Numbered from the stretch's first letter, positions 22,423 through 35,300 are shown. The stretch: DNA of 64,000 nt from Melastoma dodecandrum (GCA_029817715.1 JARUPY010000471.1:3348001-3412000); one strand, 5' to 3'. Notes: a model not told the origin generated them from the sequence alone. Numbers and translations are program-made.

Positions 22423-24950
22423 GGACTCATCAACCTCGAGCGCTCAATCCATCTCCGCCCTCGAATCCGAAGACAACCCTAAACCTCTTCCGCTGCTGCG
22501 AATCCCAACCTGTCGAAGAAACTTCCCATCAACAAGGCGCATCCTTATATCGTGATGGCATCATGAGGAATGAAACCGAAGATAACTCAAGTAACACCCG
22601 CAAGGCTTGATTTTGTTCCTTTTAGCTAAAAAAACTCAAAACTTAATCATCTAAAATGGCAAAACCGTCGCATCAAATCCCAAAATCAAATCTCAGAAGA
22701 ATAAAAATCCCATCATCTTATCACCACCACCAATGCCACTGTCATAGTTACCTTAAAACAGCACCAACCCAGTCCCCAATCCCGAAAGATGCCGCGATCG
22801 GAACCGCGGGGCCAACTTGTGAGGGAGGAAGGGGGAGGGGGAATGTTCCAGCAAAAAGGGGAAGAAGAAGTAGTAAACGTTATCGTTTATGGGGGTAGGG
22901 GGAAGGGAGAAGGCATTAAATTTCCGAAGGCCTCTGGAGAACAAAAGCTGGATGGAGATCACGACTCCCTCAAGACAGGGCGAGACGGACGGACGGACAT
23001 CATAAGACATGTAAGCTAAAAACAACAACTACACACACAGCTTATTACAACAACAAACAAAAGGACACACATCCTTAAAAACGGTTGCGGCGCACAAATC
23101 ATGTGGAGTGACATCGTGACGTCATTGCCTCAACAACACCAACACAAAAACCATGCAAATGATAACAGGGAGGGGAGATCAGACACACAGAGAGAGAGAG
23201 ATTATTTCCCTTTCATTTTTTCTTTTTATATCGATTTTGATGCAAATAGAAGTTATTGAAATTTCCATCAATTTTATTACCCTTAATTCAGGGAATGGGC
23301 CTATTTTTTTTACCCACCTGATTTTAGTAATCAATTCTTTTAATCCTAGTCACTGTAAAAAAAAAAATTCTAAGTCACCCCATATCCAAAAATCAAAAAA
23401 GAAATCTGAAGCACATGTTACCCCCAAATGAATGATTAATGATAAGAACACCTGGAATTCGAGAGGGCCCTGGTGAAGGTTACGGGGTCGCGGTTGACGG
23501 TTAGTGGTGGGTGATTGTGGTTGGTTAAATTACATTCATCTTCATCTGGACAAAATCTAGTAACTATCATGAACAACAAACATCTCGTATGGTGAAAATG
23601 GGCCATGGGCTAACAAATAATGGGCTTTAGGCCCATGGACCAAAGCCCATTCAATCTGTTGTTGCACTTGGGGACTGAGTTTAGTTTTTGTTCCTTTTTT
23701 ACTTTTTTTCTTCTCCATCTTTTTTCCGAGTGCCTGAGAGAGAGTGTGTTTGAGTCCGCGGTGATTCCGATGGAATCGAAAAGTATGGAATTAATACTAA
23801 CATCAAAATCTCTTCTTCTCCTTCTTCTTCTCTTCTTTGTTTTTTAAAGCACACAAGGTTGACTTTTAATTTATTGTTTTTAACATGTGAGATTTTGTAA
23901 CAAGGGCTATAAATTTAATTTAATTTTTAGGACAAAGTTTTGGTTTTTGGGTTTTATTTCTCGGGACACTTTGTCGCCCGGGAGGGAAAGAAAAGCACAG
24001 AGAGGGAGGGAGGGAGGGAGATCTGCTGACCCACCAAAAAGAAAATCTCCCGTCCGTTTTTTCTTGAATATAATTTATTCCCATTTTGGGGTTCACTCGG
24101 GGTTGTTTCTTCCTCGTACTTCTTTTTGCTCGATTCAAAACAGAAAGAAGGGTGGGGACGGTCGGGGTCTGGTCTGGTTTTCTAACGGTTCGGTCAGGTC
24201 AGGTCACTTTCTCCCCCCTCCCCCCTTCCCTTCTCGATTTGATTGGATATTGGATCTCACTGGAATTGCTTCTGTATGAAATCAATGATCTTTTGATGGT
24301 TGCCTCCATGATGTTTTGGTTTTTCCCCTTTTGGGGATTTTTTTTTTTTTAAATATGTGATTTGGTTTGGTGATTGTCTTCGGAGTTTTTTAGATTCGAG
24401 ATTTGTTGTTCCTCCTCCCCGCCCGTTTCTTGTTTTGCTGGAGATGGATGGGTTTTTTGCATGTGGTTAGCGCCTAGGTTTTGATTTTCATCTTCCCTTC
24501 AGCTACGGTTGTCGGCTGGAATTTTGGGATTTGTTGGATTGGGATCTTAATTGCCCGGTGAAATGCAAGTGGCTAGTCTACTCCGTTCTTCCCTTTATGG
24601 ATTGAATCGATTTTTTGAGCTTTTGCCACTAAGCTATTGGGATCCATGGATTCGCTTTTCCTTTTTGTGATTCCACCGTTTACTTGAATGATTTTAATTC
24701 GTTGTCTGTCGTGCCGTTGTTTGCGACAGTCAACGTCTTTAACGGGCGCAGTAGGCGACGTAGGTGGTCTTTAGTGAGTGCGGTCTCCCCGCCCGATTTT
24801 ACGAGTGAGAAATTCCTCCTTTGTTCACCTACTGGGAGAAATACCAGTTCCCCTTTGCGCCTTTCGCACTCATTCTATGTCGGCAAACATTTGAGATTTT
24901 GTTGGTCTTTAACAGAAAGCATTACTTCCTGCCGGGGGGATACAACAGCT
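22423..24950. promoter_or_regulatory. Shared upstream region between GT14 (-) and PPI (+)
   Basis: 2.5 kb separating two divergent genes. Clustered GGGCC/GGCCC (site II/TCP-like) motifs occur at 23602-23652. Simple repeats include GA at about 23189-23200 and GAGG at about 24000-24020. T-rich and pyrimidine stretches between 24.1 and 24.95 kb probably form the PPI leader, possibly with a 5' UTR intron ending at an AG near 24913. The part from about 23797 to 24180 is copied at 57538-57870 and 62442-62780. Confidence 0.5.
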
Positions 24951-27876
24951 ATGGGTGTGGAGGTTGATGGATTTGAGACAGCCCCACCGCCAGCTGCGGC
25001 CCTGGTTGAGGTGAACAAGGCTGCGTTGAGCGATAAGGCAAATGGACAGTTGGATCAAGGCGTTAACCATGACGGGGACATGAAATTGGGTTCGCATGGT
25101 GATGATCTGGCTGGTCAAGAAGCGAGCAAGAATTCAGAGGCCAACTACCCGCAGGATGTTCACGACGAATGGCCGGCTCCTAACAAGATCCACAACTTTT
25201 TCTTTGTTAGGTTCAGACCTGTCGAGGATCCAGAAATTAAAATGAAGCTTGACAAAGCCGATAAGGAGATTCAACAGAAAAATCAAGCGAGGTTCCAGAT
25301 CACTGATAAACTGAAAGCAAAGAGGGTAAGCAAGAATATGTTTGTACGATTGAAAGGCGTACATAAACTGCCTCTAGAATCTATGATTGGTTTTCAATTA
25401 TGAGATGCACATGCGATGCCAACATCGGACAGTCTAGTGTGAGCTCCGTCAAATAAGGGAAGAAAAATGCAAAATGAGACGGGAGCAGAGAATACTTTTT
25501 GAATTTCCACTTTACTATAATTACAGTGCACTAGTAGTTAAAGAGTTGTCGACAAATCAATTACTGTTCTTCATTGGGAATGATCCTCAGATGCCGAACT
25601 TTTGGTTTTTAGCAGGCAATAATTCACGCTTCATGTTCTAGTTGTACTTGTGCTCTGTTGATTTTGGATATTGTCCATTACTGCCATGGCATTATTGTGT
25701 CTGTCATTTTGATCATCCTATGAGTAAGTGATGTTTGAAATTTATCATACTTTTCACTTTTAGCCAGGACCGGATATGGATTATTCCCCGGAAAGCGTGT
25801 CTTGCATTCGGAGTGATGAATGGCCCATTTGTTAAGTATATTTAATGCGCAGTTCTTTTATTAATCTTGTAGTCAGAAAGAGGTGAGATAATTTCCCAGC
25901 TGAAAGCATTGGGTGTTGAGAACAAACAGTTCAATATGGTGATGGATGAGAAGAGGAAGAAAATGGAACCGCTACAGGAAGCTCTCGGAAAGCTGCGCAA
26001 CACAAACACGGCTAATCGTGGCAGTGGTTTGTGCTCCTCAGAAGAGGAACTGAATGGAGTTGTATGTTTCTCTTTATGAGCGTTTGAACTATTATTTTTT
26101 CTTCTGTTTGTCTTATTTCCTGTTGACTCTTGGGTGTGCATATTGGCAGATCCAGAGCTTGCACTACCGGATTCAGCATGAGAGTATCTCACTGGCTGAG
26201 GAGAAGCAAATTATACGGGAAATTAAGCAGCTTGAGGGAACAAGGGACAAGGTCATTGCAAATTCTGCGATGAGAGCTGAGATCCAGGGGTCAATTGGTC
26301 CGAAGGAAGACATTCAAGACCAAGTCAAAGTAATAAGATTACATCTCATGGATTTTGTGGGATTCTGTTAAAGTAGTTTGGCATCCATTTCCTTTTAGTT
26401 CTCAAGGTACTTGATGTGTCCTGACTGTTTTTTGTTTTTGACTCGTCTGATGCAGCTTATTGGAGTTGATTTGGATGAAGTAAGAAAGGACCAGCAAGCC
26501 GTGAAGGCGAAAATCAAGCAGCTCAGGGATGAGTTGGATGCCGTTGACTCTCAGATCAAGTCCCTGCAAGATGAGCTAGAAGTCGTCGTGGAAACCAGGG
26601 ACAAAGCATATTCGAATTTGCAGGATATGAGGAAGCATCGCGATGAAGGGGTGCGTGAACTTCTCTAAGAACCTCGGCTTTTTCTTTCCTGATGCTGCCG
26701 AGCCATACTTATCTATCTCATTACCATCTGTCTGTGTGCCGGTTAATACTTTGTCTCCTATTTTCTGTCAGAACGTCCCTTTCTACCAGAACCGTGCTCT
26801 CTTCAATTCTGCAAGGGAACTTGCTGCGAAGAAGGACGTGATGGCCCTTCTGGATCTTTCACATGCAGAGGTTTGTTGGAAGTTTGAGATTGTGCTATAC
26901 TAATATTACTCTAATTAGCCATTTTCACCCGTTCCTCATCTTTCCAGGTCGAGAAATTCTTCTCCCTTTGGAATGGCAGCCAAACTTTCCGGGATGATTA
27001 TCAAAAGCGGATATTGACGTTGTTAGATGGCAGACAGATGACCAGGGATGGTCGGACAAGGCTTCCCAGCGAGAAGCCTTTGGTGGCTGTTGAGAAATCA
27101 CTGGCAGTTCCCAAAGTGGAAGCTGAAGTGAGAAAACCAAAAGAAGTTCCTGGATCACCTGCACAGCAAGACCCTGCACCTTTCCAGAAGGTAGAGAAGG
27201 AGCCGCTCAAGAAAGCAAACGAGTCAGTCAAGAAATCGAAAACAAAAGAAGTGGAGCCCAAAGAATCCAATGTCGACGAGGACGTGGACGAGATTCTGAA
27301 GCCTGAGCCCCCACCTGTTGTCCAGATTGATGAGACAAAGCTGAAGGAGATGAAGAGGGAGGAGCAGATTGCTAAGCAGAGGCAGGCTCTTGAGAGGAAG
27401 AAGAAGTTGGCTGAGAAGAATGCCGCGAAAGCGGCAATCAAGGCTCAAAAGGAAGCCGAGAAGAAACTTAAGGAAATTAGCGGATAACTTATCCTATGCC
27501 TTTGAATTCCTAGTTCCCTTTAAGTTCTAAACTCGTAGCATAACAAGTGTCTTTCTTTCCTTCGTTTCGATGGCAGGATCAGGAGAAAAAGCTGAAGAAG
27601 AAAGGTGGTGCTGTTGAGAAGGAGGAATCCCCGGAAGATGCTGTCGATTCTGAAAAGCCCGAAAGAACTCCTGAAGCTCCTCCTCCTGCTGTCCAGGTCG
27701 TGCCTAAGGAGAAGGAGAAGACCATCAAGGCCAGGAAACAGACGAAAGCACCCGACTCTGTCCCCAAGGCGATACTCAAGCGCAGGAAGTCAAACAACTA
27801 CTGGGTTTGGGCGGCCGGTTCAGCCGCGCTGGCAGTCTTCCTTTGTGTGATACTCGCCTTTTACAGCCTCCGTTGA
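24951..27876 (+). CDS. PPI1: Proton pump interactor (PPI family)
   Basis: Seven exons: 24951-25325, 25873-26061, 26150-26329, 26456-26650, 26772-26870, 26948-about 27484, 27577-27876; about 620 residues. The domain order fits Arabidopsis PPI1, which binds the autoinhibitory end of plasma-membrane H+-ATPase: acidic N-terminus, HNFFFVRFRPVEDP motif, long coiled coil (IREIKQLEGTRDKVIANSAMR; LIGVDLDEVRKDQQAVKAKI), basic Lys/Glu region, and a C-terminal tail anchor (NNYWVWAAGSAALAVFLCVI). The junction of exons 6 and 7 is odd: after KKLKEISG comes TAA and no GT donor is in reach. Either a non-canonical intron is used or the protein stops there without its anchor. Three incomplete copies lie at 53-64 kb. 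Confidence 0.88.
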
Positions 27877-28059
27877 GGGAATGAAGAGGGCTTAAACCTT
27901 GCGGGAACCCTGTAACGTATTTGTCCAGGACGACATATCGATCGGACAGCGAGTGCGGTAGCGGCGGATAGGCGTTTACTCTTTTTCGGAACGGTTGCGA
28001 CTGTATCGTTCTTTCAGTCCACTGAAGGATGGACTCCAACATCATAAGGTTTTTATGTT

Positions 28060-28110
28060 AGTTATAAAAGGAACTAAGCTTCTGCGACTGATTTGCACAC
28101 GTATAAAAGG
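28060..28110 (+). promoter_or_regulatory. Candidate TATA boxes of the S4 gene
   Basis: TTATAAAAG at about 28072-28080 and GTATAAAAGG at 28101-28110, 120-160 bases before the ATG at 28233. Position fits a core promoter; not otherwise tested. Confidence 0.4.
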
Positions 28111-28232
28111 GACGGGGACTAACAGAGTTTCGGCTCCCAAGTCATGTCCTGAAGGGCCTATTTCCAGACATCCTGCGACCTCGAGCGCCACGATTAGTCC
28201 CGAAGCCCAACGGCCGCGGAGAGTTGTGGCGT

Positions 28233-30414
28233 ATGGCGGCGGCCGTCCTTGCCTGCGCGGGGGTATCGCCGGGGGTTGTCCGAAGAGCGGTCCGTGCGCT
28301 CTCGGTTCCTCGTCCGTTTCTCAACGCGCTCTCTTCTCCCTCCAACGACTATTCTCCTCTTCGCTCGGCGGCCCTTCTCAAATCTCCTTATCGGCTATCG
28401 GGTACTTTCGGCTCTGGATAGGTCTAGTTCCCTAATCATCGATCAAGATGTGATTTTGAATCCCCTGTTTGATTGTTCGAATCCTGGAATGGCAAAAGTG
28501 TCTTCCTTCTTTGAATGTTTTTGTTTGGTTTAGGAGGTAAGGATGGCCCTTGAGAATCTTGAATCATAGCGATGTAATTCCTTTGCTAGGGGTTTTGGAA
28601 GTGATGGTGTTCTTGGTTTAGGGGCGTCTTCCATTTGTCAATTGGCCCAAGCAGTGAGGAGGGATACTGACGATTTACTCAGAGGGGTTGGTGATAAGAA
28701 CGTGGTTGAAGAAGTGAAGCGCATTCTCGAATTGGTACCTCAACCATGTCATCTTAGGGCTAGTTACGGTTCATTTTGAAGGGGGGTGGGGTGTATATCT
28801 GCCTCCTTTGAAGTAGATAGGGCTCTCTGATCATATCGTTGGAGTTGGAGGTGTGTGCTGAAATATTTTCGGTTCATGGACAGGCTAAACAGGCTGCATC
28901 AAGAAAAGTAGTCCTGCATAGTGATTTCCTCACTCCTCCGGTGCTGAAGGAATCGATGAATGCTTTAGATAAGTTAGCTGACATCAAAGCAATTGCTCAA
29001 GGAGGATATCCTCAAGTGGGTTTATTCTCTTTTGCTGCATTGTCCTTCCCTTGTAAAGAATAGACATTGCATCCTGATTGCTAAGTATTTGAAAAGGTTT
29101 GCAGGCAGAACGTTGTAGATTGTCAGTCGGACATGTGGAAACTTTCACCGGCGAACTTGACATAGTGACTGCGTTTAGGTATGTCGTTCCCATTTTCTTA
29201 TTTAGAAGTTATCTGGTTGGATGATAGGATGCACAATATAGTGTGTTCTTCTTTATTGTTCGTTAATTTTTTCCATTTTGACATCCACTTGTTGATCCTC
29301 CTGTCTTCAGCATCTCAGGGAACTTTTCATTTGACTCTTGTTCTCATGGGGACTTCCTGGGCGCAATTCTGGGCACAGGGATCGTTAGGGAAAAGCTCGG
29401 AGATATCATCTTGCAGGTATGCCTACTTATCGAAAATCCAGTTCGGCATTTTCAAAAAATGAAGGGGAGGGTTGGTAATTAGACACCTACTGCTTTCATC
29501 TCTGTCAGACCTGCCGCTACTCCAGTGAGACTTAATATTTTCTACTCTGTCGTTTACTCTCTACATGCTTAGTTTGGCTTTAGTTGAATACGTTGCTTGT
29601 CATTGAAGGGAGAAAAGGGTGCCCATGTCCTAATTGTTCCGGATCTGGTAGACTTCATTGTATCTGCACTAGACAAGGTGTGGTCATATCTTTAACTCAT
29701 ATCTCCATGTTCATTTTTGTGCTAAGTTGATTTCCCGCACCCGGGGAATGCAGCCCATCTTGTTGAGCTAAATGGGAATGCCACTGCAGTAAACTAATGT
29801 TATCCTCTCGCAGGTAGGTAATGTCTCCGTTACTTGTGAAAAGATCCCCTTGCTGGCACTTGAGTATGAACCCCCGAGGTCACACCCGACTCTATTCATT
29901 GTTCTGCTCCTTTGATTGGTTCACCGTTCTGTTAATTTGTCAGCGTGTGATCCAAAGTTATAGTTGGGTTATAACCGGATGCAGGACCAAGTCATTCAAA
30001 TCCGTAGAGGCCTCCTTAAGGGTCGATGCTCTCGCGAGCGCCGGATTCAAGATATCTCGATCAAAGCTGGCAGACATGATTAGGCATTTTTTTTTCCTTG
30101 TGCTTGCACCATTGACATTCGAAGCATTGGGATCATCGGGATGTTCTTGTTACTCGCAGCGATGGAGACGTGCGAGTCAACTGGACGACAGTGACAAAAA
30201 ACGGAACCATGCTAAAAACAGGAGACATGGTCTCTGTTAGCGGCAAAGGCAGGCTAAAAGTAAGCCGACTTGTCCACTTCCTGCTCTTTTTTACCAAAAA
30301 AAAAAACTCTGATATTCTTCCAATGCCACTGCTCGTCTCGTCTCGTATGAGATAGGGGAGATCAACCAAACAAAGAAGGGGAAATTCGCGGTGGAGCTCA
30401 TCCGATACCTGTAG
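28233..30414 (+). CDS. S4 RNA-binding domain protein, plastid-targeted (YlmH-like)
   Basis: Ten exons: 28233-28401, 28622-28734, 28884-29015, 29105-29178, 29311-29416, 29609-29677, 29814-29878, 29985-30083, 30160-30259, 30352-30414; 329 residues, all phases agree. The Ser/Arg-rich start MAAAVLACAGVSPGVVRR looks like an organelle transit peptide. The middle has SDFLTPPVLKESM, GGYPQAERCRLSVG and SHGDFLGAILGTGI, as in the cyanobacterial/plant photosystem II S4 protein and bacterial YlmH. The S4 domain is near the end (SLRVDALASAGFKISRSKLADMIS, then VNW, VSVSGKGRLKIGEI). Exon 8 ends AG|GCATTT, a GC-AG intron kept in both partial copies. The 3' half is duplicated at 55686-56291 and 60590-61192. 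Confidence 0.9.
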
Positions 30415-31089
30415 TAAGCTTTTCTTTCCGGGGCTTGTAATAACATTTCCAGTTAAAGACTGTGTTTGGTTTGGGGCCTGGTGAGTTAAATGTCGTTAGT
30501 TCACGTTGAATCTTGTAACATAATAATAAATAAAGCAAGACCAAACAGAGCATGTGGTCCGTCCGTCCGTCCACCTCCCCACCCTCCTCCGTTTAAAACG
30601 GATCTCAATGTTGTCTGAAATATCTTTCTATCACGTAATTTTTTACTTTGGTCCCCTCCTCCCCACTCCACATTCTTTCTTTCTCTTAATTCGACTTCCC
30701 ACTAACTTAAAATTCATATTCAACACCACCCCACCCAATAACTCCATTCTCCAATCCCTAGAGATTCCAATTTTTTTTTTTTGGGGCATAAATATGCACA
30801 AGCTCTCTTGTCTGAATGTTACTTAAACCCAAGAAAATAATTAACGAAATTATTATTATTATTGTAATTTATTATAAAGGGAAAAGGGAAAAGGAAGGGC
30901 ACCTTGTCTTCTCTGCCCTTTTTTTTTTGCTTTCTTCCTCCCTCAGATTCTCTCCATCCATCCACTTTCTCCTCGTGTAATCCAAATTCGACCCACCCCC
31001 CTTCCCTTCCCTTCCCTTCTTCTTACCACAACGTCAACAACGACGACAATATCCTCTCCTCTGCTCTGTCTGAAACAACAAAGAAGACC
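30415..31089. other. Intergenic between S4 gene and VQ gene
   Basis: The S4 3' flank up to about 30570 is carried into the duplicated copies and ends there in 'gtccgtccgtcc' (30558-30571), the point where the acidic repeats join in copies B and C. The rest is AT-rich then CT-rich leader of the VQ gene. Confidence 0.5.
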
Positions 31090-31747
31090 ATGAACATCTC
31101 CCCCGTCGTTACATCCCCACGAAGCTGCACCACCGAGACCGCCACCACCTCCCCCAACCCCAACGCTGTGTCTAGATCTGACAACAGCCCCTTACCCCAC
31201 CACCTTCGTCCAGGCCGACACCTCCAACTTCAAGCAGGTAGTCCAGATGCTGACCGGGTCTTCCGACCATCTGCATCACAAGGCAGACCCCGGTCCCTCC
31301 CCTAGGGCAGCTGTCGTCCCGCCCATCAGGTCCGCACCCAAGAAGCAGCAGGGGTTCAGGCTGTACGAGAGGAGGAACTCCCTCAAGAACGCCCTCATGA
31401 TCAACACCCTCCTCCCCGGCTCCTCCTCCTCCGCCTCCGCCACTACCCCTCCTCCCGCGTTCTCGCCGCGTAACCTGTTCCACCACCACGACGTCCCGTC
31501 CCCGAGCACCCTCGACTTCCCGAAGCTGACGCTGTCGAGCCCCGTCACGCCCCTCAACAGCGACCCCTTCGGCAAGTCCTCGCCATCGCTGGGGAACTCA
31601 TCGATGCCATCGGAGGAGGAGAGAGCTATCGCGGGCAAGGGCTTCTACTTCCACCCGTCTCCTATGAACACGCCGAGGGAGACCGAGCCGCAGCTCCTCC
31701 CATTGTTCCCGGTAACTTCTCCTAGGATATCCGGCACCCCCTCTTGA
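31090..31747 (+). pseudogene. VQ-motif protein with 1-base frameshift
   Basis: Intronless, like most VQ genes. The ATG at 31090 opens MNISPVVTSPRSC and continues to DNSP. The family then expects YPTTFVQAD, but the frame changes there: an extra T at 31192-31193 puts YPTTFVQADTSNFKQVVQMLTG in the next frame. After that the reading is continuous to the stop: VQ motif FKQVVQMLTG, then KLYERR-type block (FRLYERRNSLKN), LDFPKLTLSSPVTPL, GFYFHPSPMNTPR and LPLFPVTSPR. These are the conserved blocks of the VQ4/11/31 group, nuclear proteins that bind WRKY factors and can be MAP kinase substrates. Everything except one base is intact, so either a very recent mutation or a sequencing error. Confidence 0.85.
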
Positions 31748-32340
31748 TAAAACTCCTGGTGGCAAAGAGCGCCCTGTACCTGTACTGTACACAGACAGCC
31801 ATGAACGAAACAAGGAAGCATCCTCCTTGTCTTCTTGGTTGATTAATCATTTTTCTTTCTTTCTTCTCTAGCTGTTCGTATAACATAAACCTCACTTGGT
31901 ATTCCGACCGGGGTATTCGTATTCGTTCAAGGTTGTAGTAGTAAAGAAGGGATTAATGGGGTTCTGTTGCGTGGGTCAAGAAAGCGACTTTAATTTCCGT
32001 TTCAGACTTAAAAAATTGACAAGTCGGAAAGGAACCGGGGCTTTGAGTTGTCAGAAAGAGTGAGTCGTAAGAGTAATAATAGTAATAGTATCTAACAGTC
32101 TGTCTGTCTGTCCCAATTTGGACTTTAAAAGAAAAATAACAAAAATAAAGAGAAAGGGCAAGGACGACAAAACACCGAATCATTGGGCGTTTGCTTGTAT
32201 TGGGACCTTGTACATGGGCTCATTAATTGGGGCCTAGGCCCAAGGTGACCCAAGGTGGGCCGGGATTGGGGGGGTCTCCTTATCTTCTTCTTCTTCTTCG
32301 TCTCCCCGTGGGGTTTTCCCCCGGGGCGGAGTTGCCCGCG
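31748..32340. other. Intergenic, 3' flank of VQ gene and promoter of next gene
   Basis: No gene. Ends in the site II-rich promoter described separately. Confidence 0.5.
32217..32265 (+). promoter_or_regulatory. Site II/TCP-like promoter motifs
   Basis: GGGCTC, GGGGCCTAGGCCCA and GTGGGCCGGG cluster 75-125 bases upstream of the ATG at 32341, with no TATA box. Such GGCCCA clusters are common in plant housekeeping promoters and bind TCP factors. Confidence 0.45.
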
Positions 32341-35300
32341 ATGTCGAGGGGAACGGACCGACTGATAAAGTCGGTGAAGCAGTTCGCGGACGCTCAGTAC
32401 AAGGTGTTCACAGCCAGGTATGGCCAGCAGCTGATTGACATACTCGAGTTCCCGATCAAGGTCGTCTTCTCCCCCTTCACCCTCGCCTTCGACATCGCCG
32501 GCTCGGCCCCTCGTGGCTTCGGTGTCCCTGAGCTTATCAGCAAGCTTTCCTACACCTCGATTTTCGTGAGTCCCCCCTCCTTTCTGTTTTCTTAATTTGA
32601 GTTTAGTGGTTAAATGTGTTGAGATGAGAGTGTCCTCGTCGCGGTGCCTCCAAAGATGTGGTTGGAGGGGGATTTTAAGTTAGACTTCATTGTTTTGTGG
32701 TTGTGGTTGTGTTTGATGGCAGGTTGTAGCGACACTAGGGACGTATGACCTTGCGTTTGAGCTCGGGAAGAAGGTTATATGTCAGAGGTGCTGTCATTGA
32801 TTAAATTCTCCGTATTGTCCTTCCTGTGGTCGAATGCCTGGTGTTCGTGTGGTATGGCAGTTGTGGCTCGTTCTTCATATTGTCCTTCCTGTGGTCGAAT
32901 GCCTGGTTTTCATGTGGTATGGTTTTTGATCAACTGAAATGAAAAGCTATTTGATTCCATCGTTATTGTAGAAAGCCAACGCATCATCATTGTCATGGTA
33001 ATTGGAAGCTAATGCAGGTCTTTCGATGCAGGAATTGCAAAACCTGCAGCGGATGGCAGGCAATGAGGTGTACCATGTGCAAAGGAACTGGAAAGGTTCA
33101 CTATCAAGTGAATCAGTATAGCTTGAGGAGGTATATTATCAAAAGGCCGTGTCCTTGCACTGAGATGAATCCTTTCTTATGCTTTTTTTATGTACTCTGA
33201 GAAATTTTTTTTTTTTCGACTCATCTCTGGGAAGAAGGAAAACATGCATAAGCATGCCCGAGGGAATATTTTTTAGAAGGCATGTGATATGTGATACTGG
33301 TTTTATGTAGTGGAGAGAAGGCGACAGCTGAGTCCATTGCTGATGCCATCGTTGAGAAGCGAGCTGAACTGGTGCATCTTCCGGCTACTATTGATCTCCA
33401 TTCACCCCTACCATCCAAGGATTGCCCATCATGTGATGGAACGGTCAGCGGGATAATGCTCCTTATATATTGATTACCGACATCGATGACTGATGTGCCT
33501 AACTGTAATTAGGCATGGCATGCTTATGGTTCCGATGTTGTTATTTTGAACCTCTCCAATGCAACTTCTTAAAATGCCATTTCCTTTTGGCTTATCAATT
33601 TTAGCTGTTTCTGATGATGGTTATTACTGCAGGGAGTCATGGGCTGTCCTGAATGCCAGCACAAATTTCCACTCAGGATCTCAGCAGATGATGTGAGTCA
33701 TTCTTGTGGAATGAATTGATTCCTCCTGCTCGGTGCTTATGCTTGTATTTTCAAGTGCTTTTATCATGATGATGGGAGTCATTCTAGTGGAATCTGAATG
33801 CGATCACATTGACTTTTTTAGGTCTTTTGTCCTATCAGAAAACTTGCCTTTTTTTTCATTGTTGGTTAATGTTTAGAGGATCTGAATTCGAAATCAACAT
33901 GTTTGTTTTTGTGTGCTTCCAATATTTTCAAATGCAATTCTTCTAATGAACCTAGAAATAAAATGTTGGAAGATTGCATGTATTATGGAAATTCCTTGTA
34001 TGTGATTGTAAAAACAATTAGGCAAGCTTCTCATATGAGCATTGTATTGTTGATTTGAGGATTTTGATGATATTAATATGGATCCTTGTCTTCTGCAGAT
34101 TATGGAGCCTCCGTGGAAAGCTTACAATATCATGAAAAAAATGGATTACCCCTATGAGGTTTTTATTGCAGCTATAACTGAACTCGTTCTCTTTATTGAT
34201 TCTCATGGTGACCGGTGTAGGTTTTTTGTGACTGTTTGTTTCTGCAGCACATCGTGCACAGCATGAAGGACCCCAGTATAGCTGCTTTTTGGCTGATTAC
34301 CTTTCCTCAAATGATGGGTGGCTTTGAATTTGATGATGATGTAAAGCAGAAAATATGGTGGCAGTACCAGGTGTTTGACCGCTCTGGCTAGACTTCTTTT
34401 GTGAATATGCGCTACTTCTTGATGAGCCGTGATGTTAAAACCATTTTATCTTTCAGATAGAAATCAAGCTTTCCGGCAAATGTCCATGCTTTATCTGGGT
34501 CCTTTAAAGCTTCTTAGTTGCATTTGCTTGGGTTTTGGTTCAGGAATCTATGAGATATGATCAAATTCGTGATGTGGTGGAAAAGAGGAAACCTGGGTGG
34601 GAGCATTTGCAGCGGGTAGGCATTATGATTGTGCCCATTCTTTGACTCGGCTGTTTCCTGGCCTCGGAAACATGTATGAGAATTTTTCTCTTTCTTTCTA
34701 ATATTTGCTTTTACAGGCATTGATTTCTATTGATCCTGCCCGTGCTCGAGATGATCCCGTGATAGTCAAGAACATTCCTTACTACAAAGCAAAGAAGGCA
34801 TTACAAGCAGAAGTCATGAGGCTGGATCCTCCCCCTCGACCCAAGAACTGGGGTGTACGTACTTAACTGCGATTGCTGATTCTTGTTGTGAGATTCAGGA
34901 ATCTATTTTGTGCTTTTTCGTGCCTACCTAGTAAATTTAGTAGCCAATACCATCAGGAGTTGGAACTTCCCCTCGACAAATCTTATTGGAGTGAAGAGGA
35001 TCTCAGAGATCCAGATAAATTTTACGAGATGACGGTGCTTCTCAATGCTCAAAGAGAGATCGCAGACAAGTTCCTGGATGAGCAATGGGAAGCCAAGTGG
35101 CACGAAGAAAAGGTTAGCCAGTTCCAGTCTCTTGTTGCTACCGAAAACTATATCTACTCCATGAAGTGGACTAGCGATGAAACACTTTTTGTTCGTTTTA
35201 AAGCTGAAGGAGATGTTGGAGGAGAAGATGAGTCCATTTATGCGAGATGTCGACTCTGACGTACTATCTCGACCTTTAGTATTGGACCCAAAAGTTAAGA

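Noticed and set aside
24684..24950. Longer PPI N-terminus beginning at an upstream in-frame ATG-like codon
   Set aside because: The upstream reading is basic and unlike PPI; the ATG at 24951 gives the expected acidic PPI start.
27001..27448. Minus-strand ORFs opposite PPI exon 6 and its copies
   Set aside because: Low-complexity antisense of Lys/Glu-rich coding; repeated in every PPI copy only because the sense exon is.
31172..31638. Overlapping minus-strand ORFs opposite the VQ gene
   Set aside because: Antisense shadows of GC-rich coding sequence; the plus strand has the conserved VQ blocks.
32227..32340. N-terminal extension of the cysteine-motif protein
   Set aside because: Begins with TTG and lies in promoter-like sequence with site II motifs; first ATG is at 32341.
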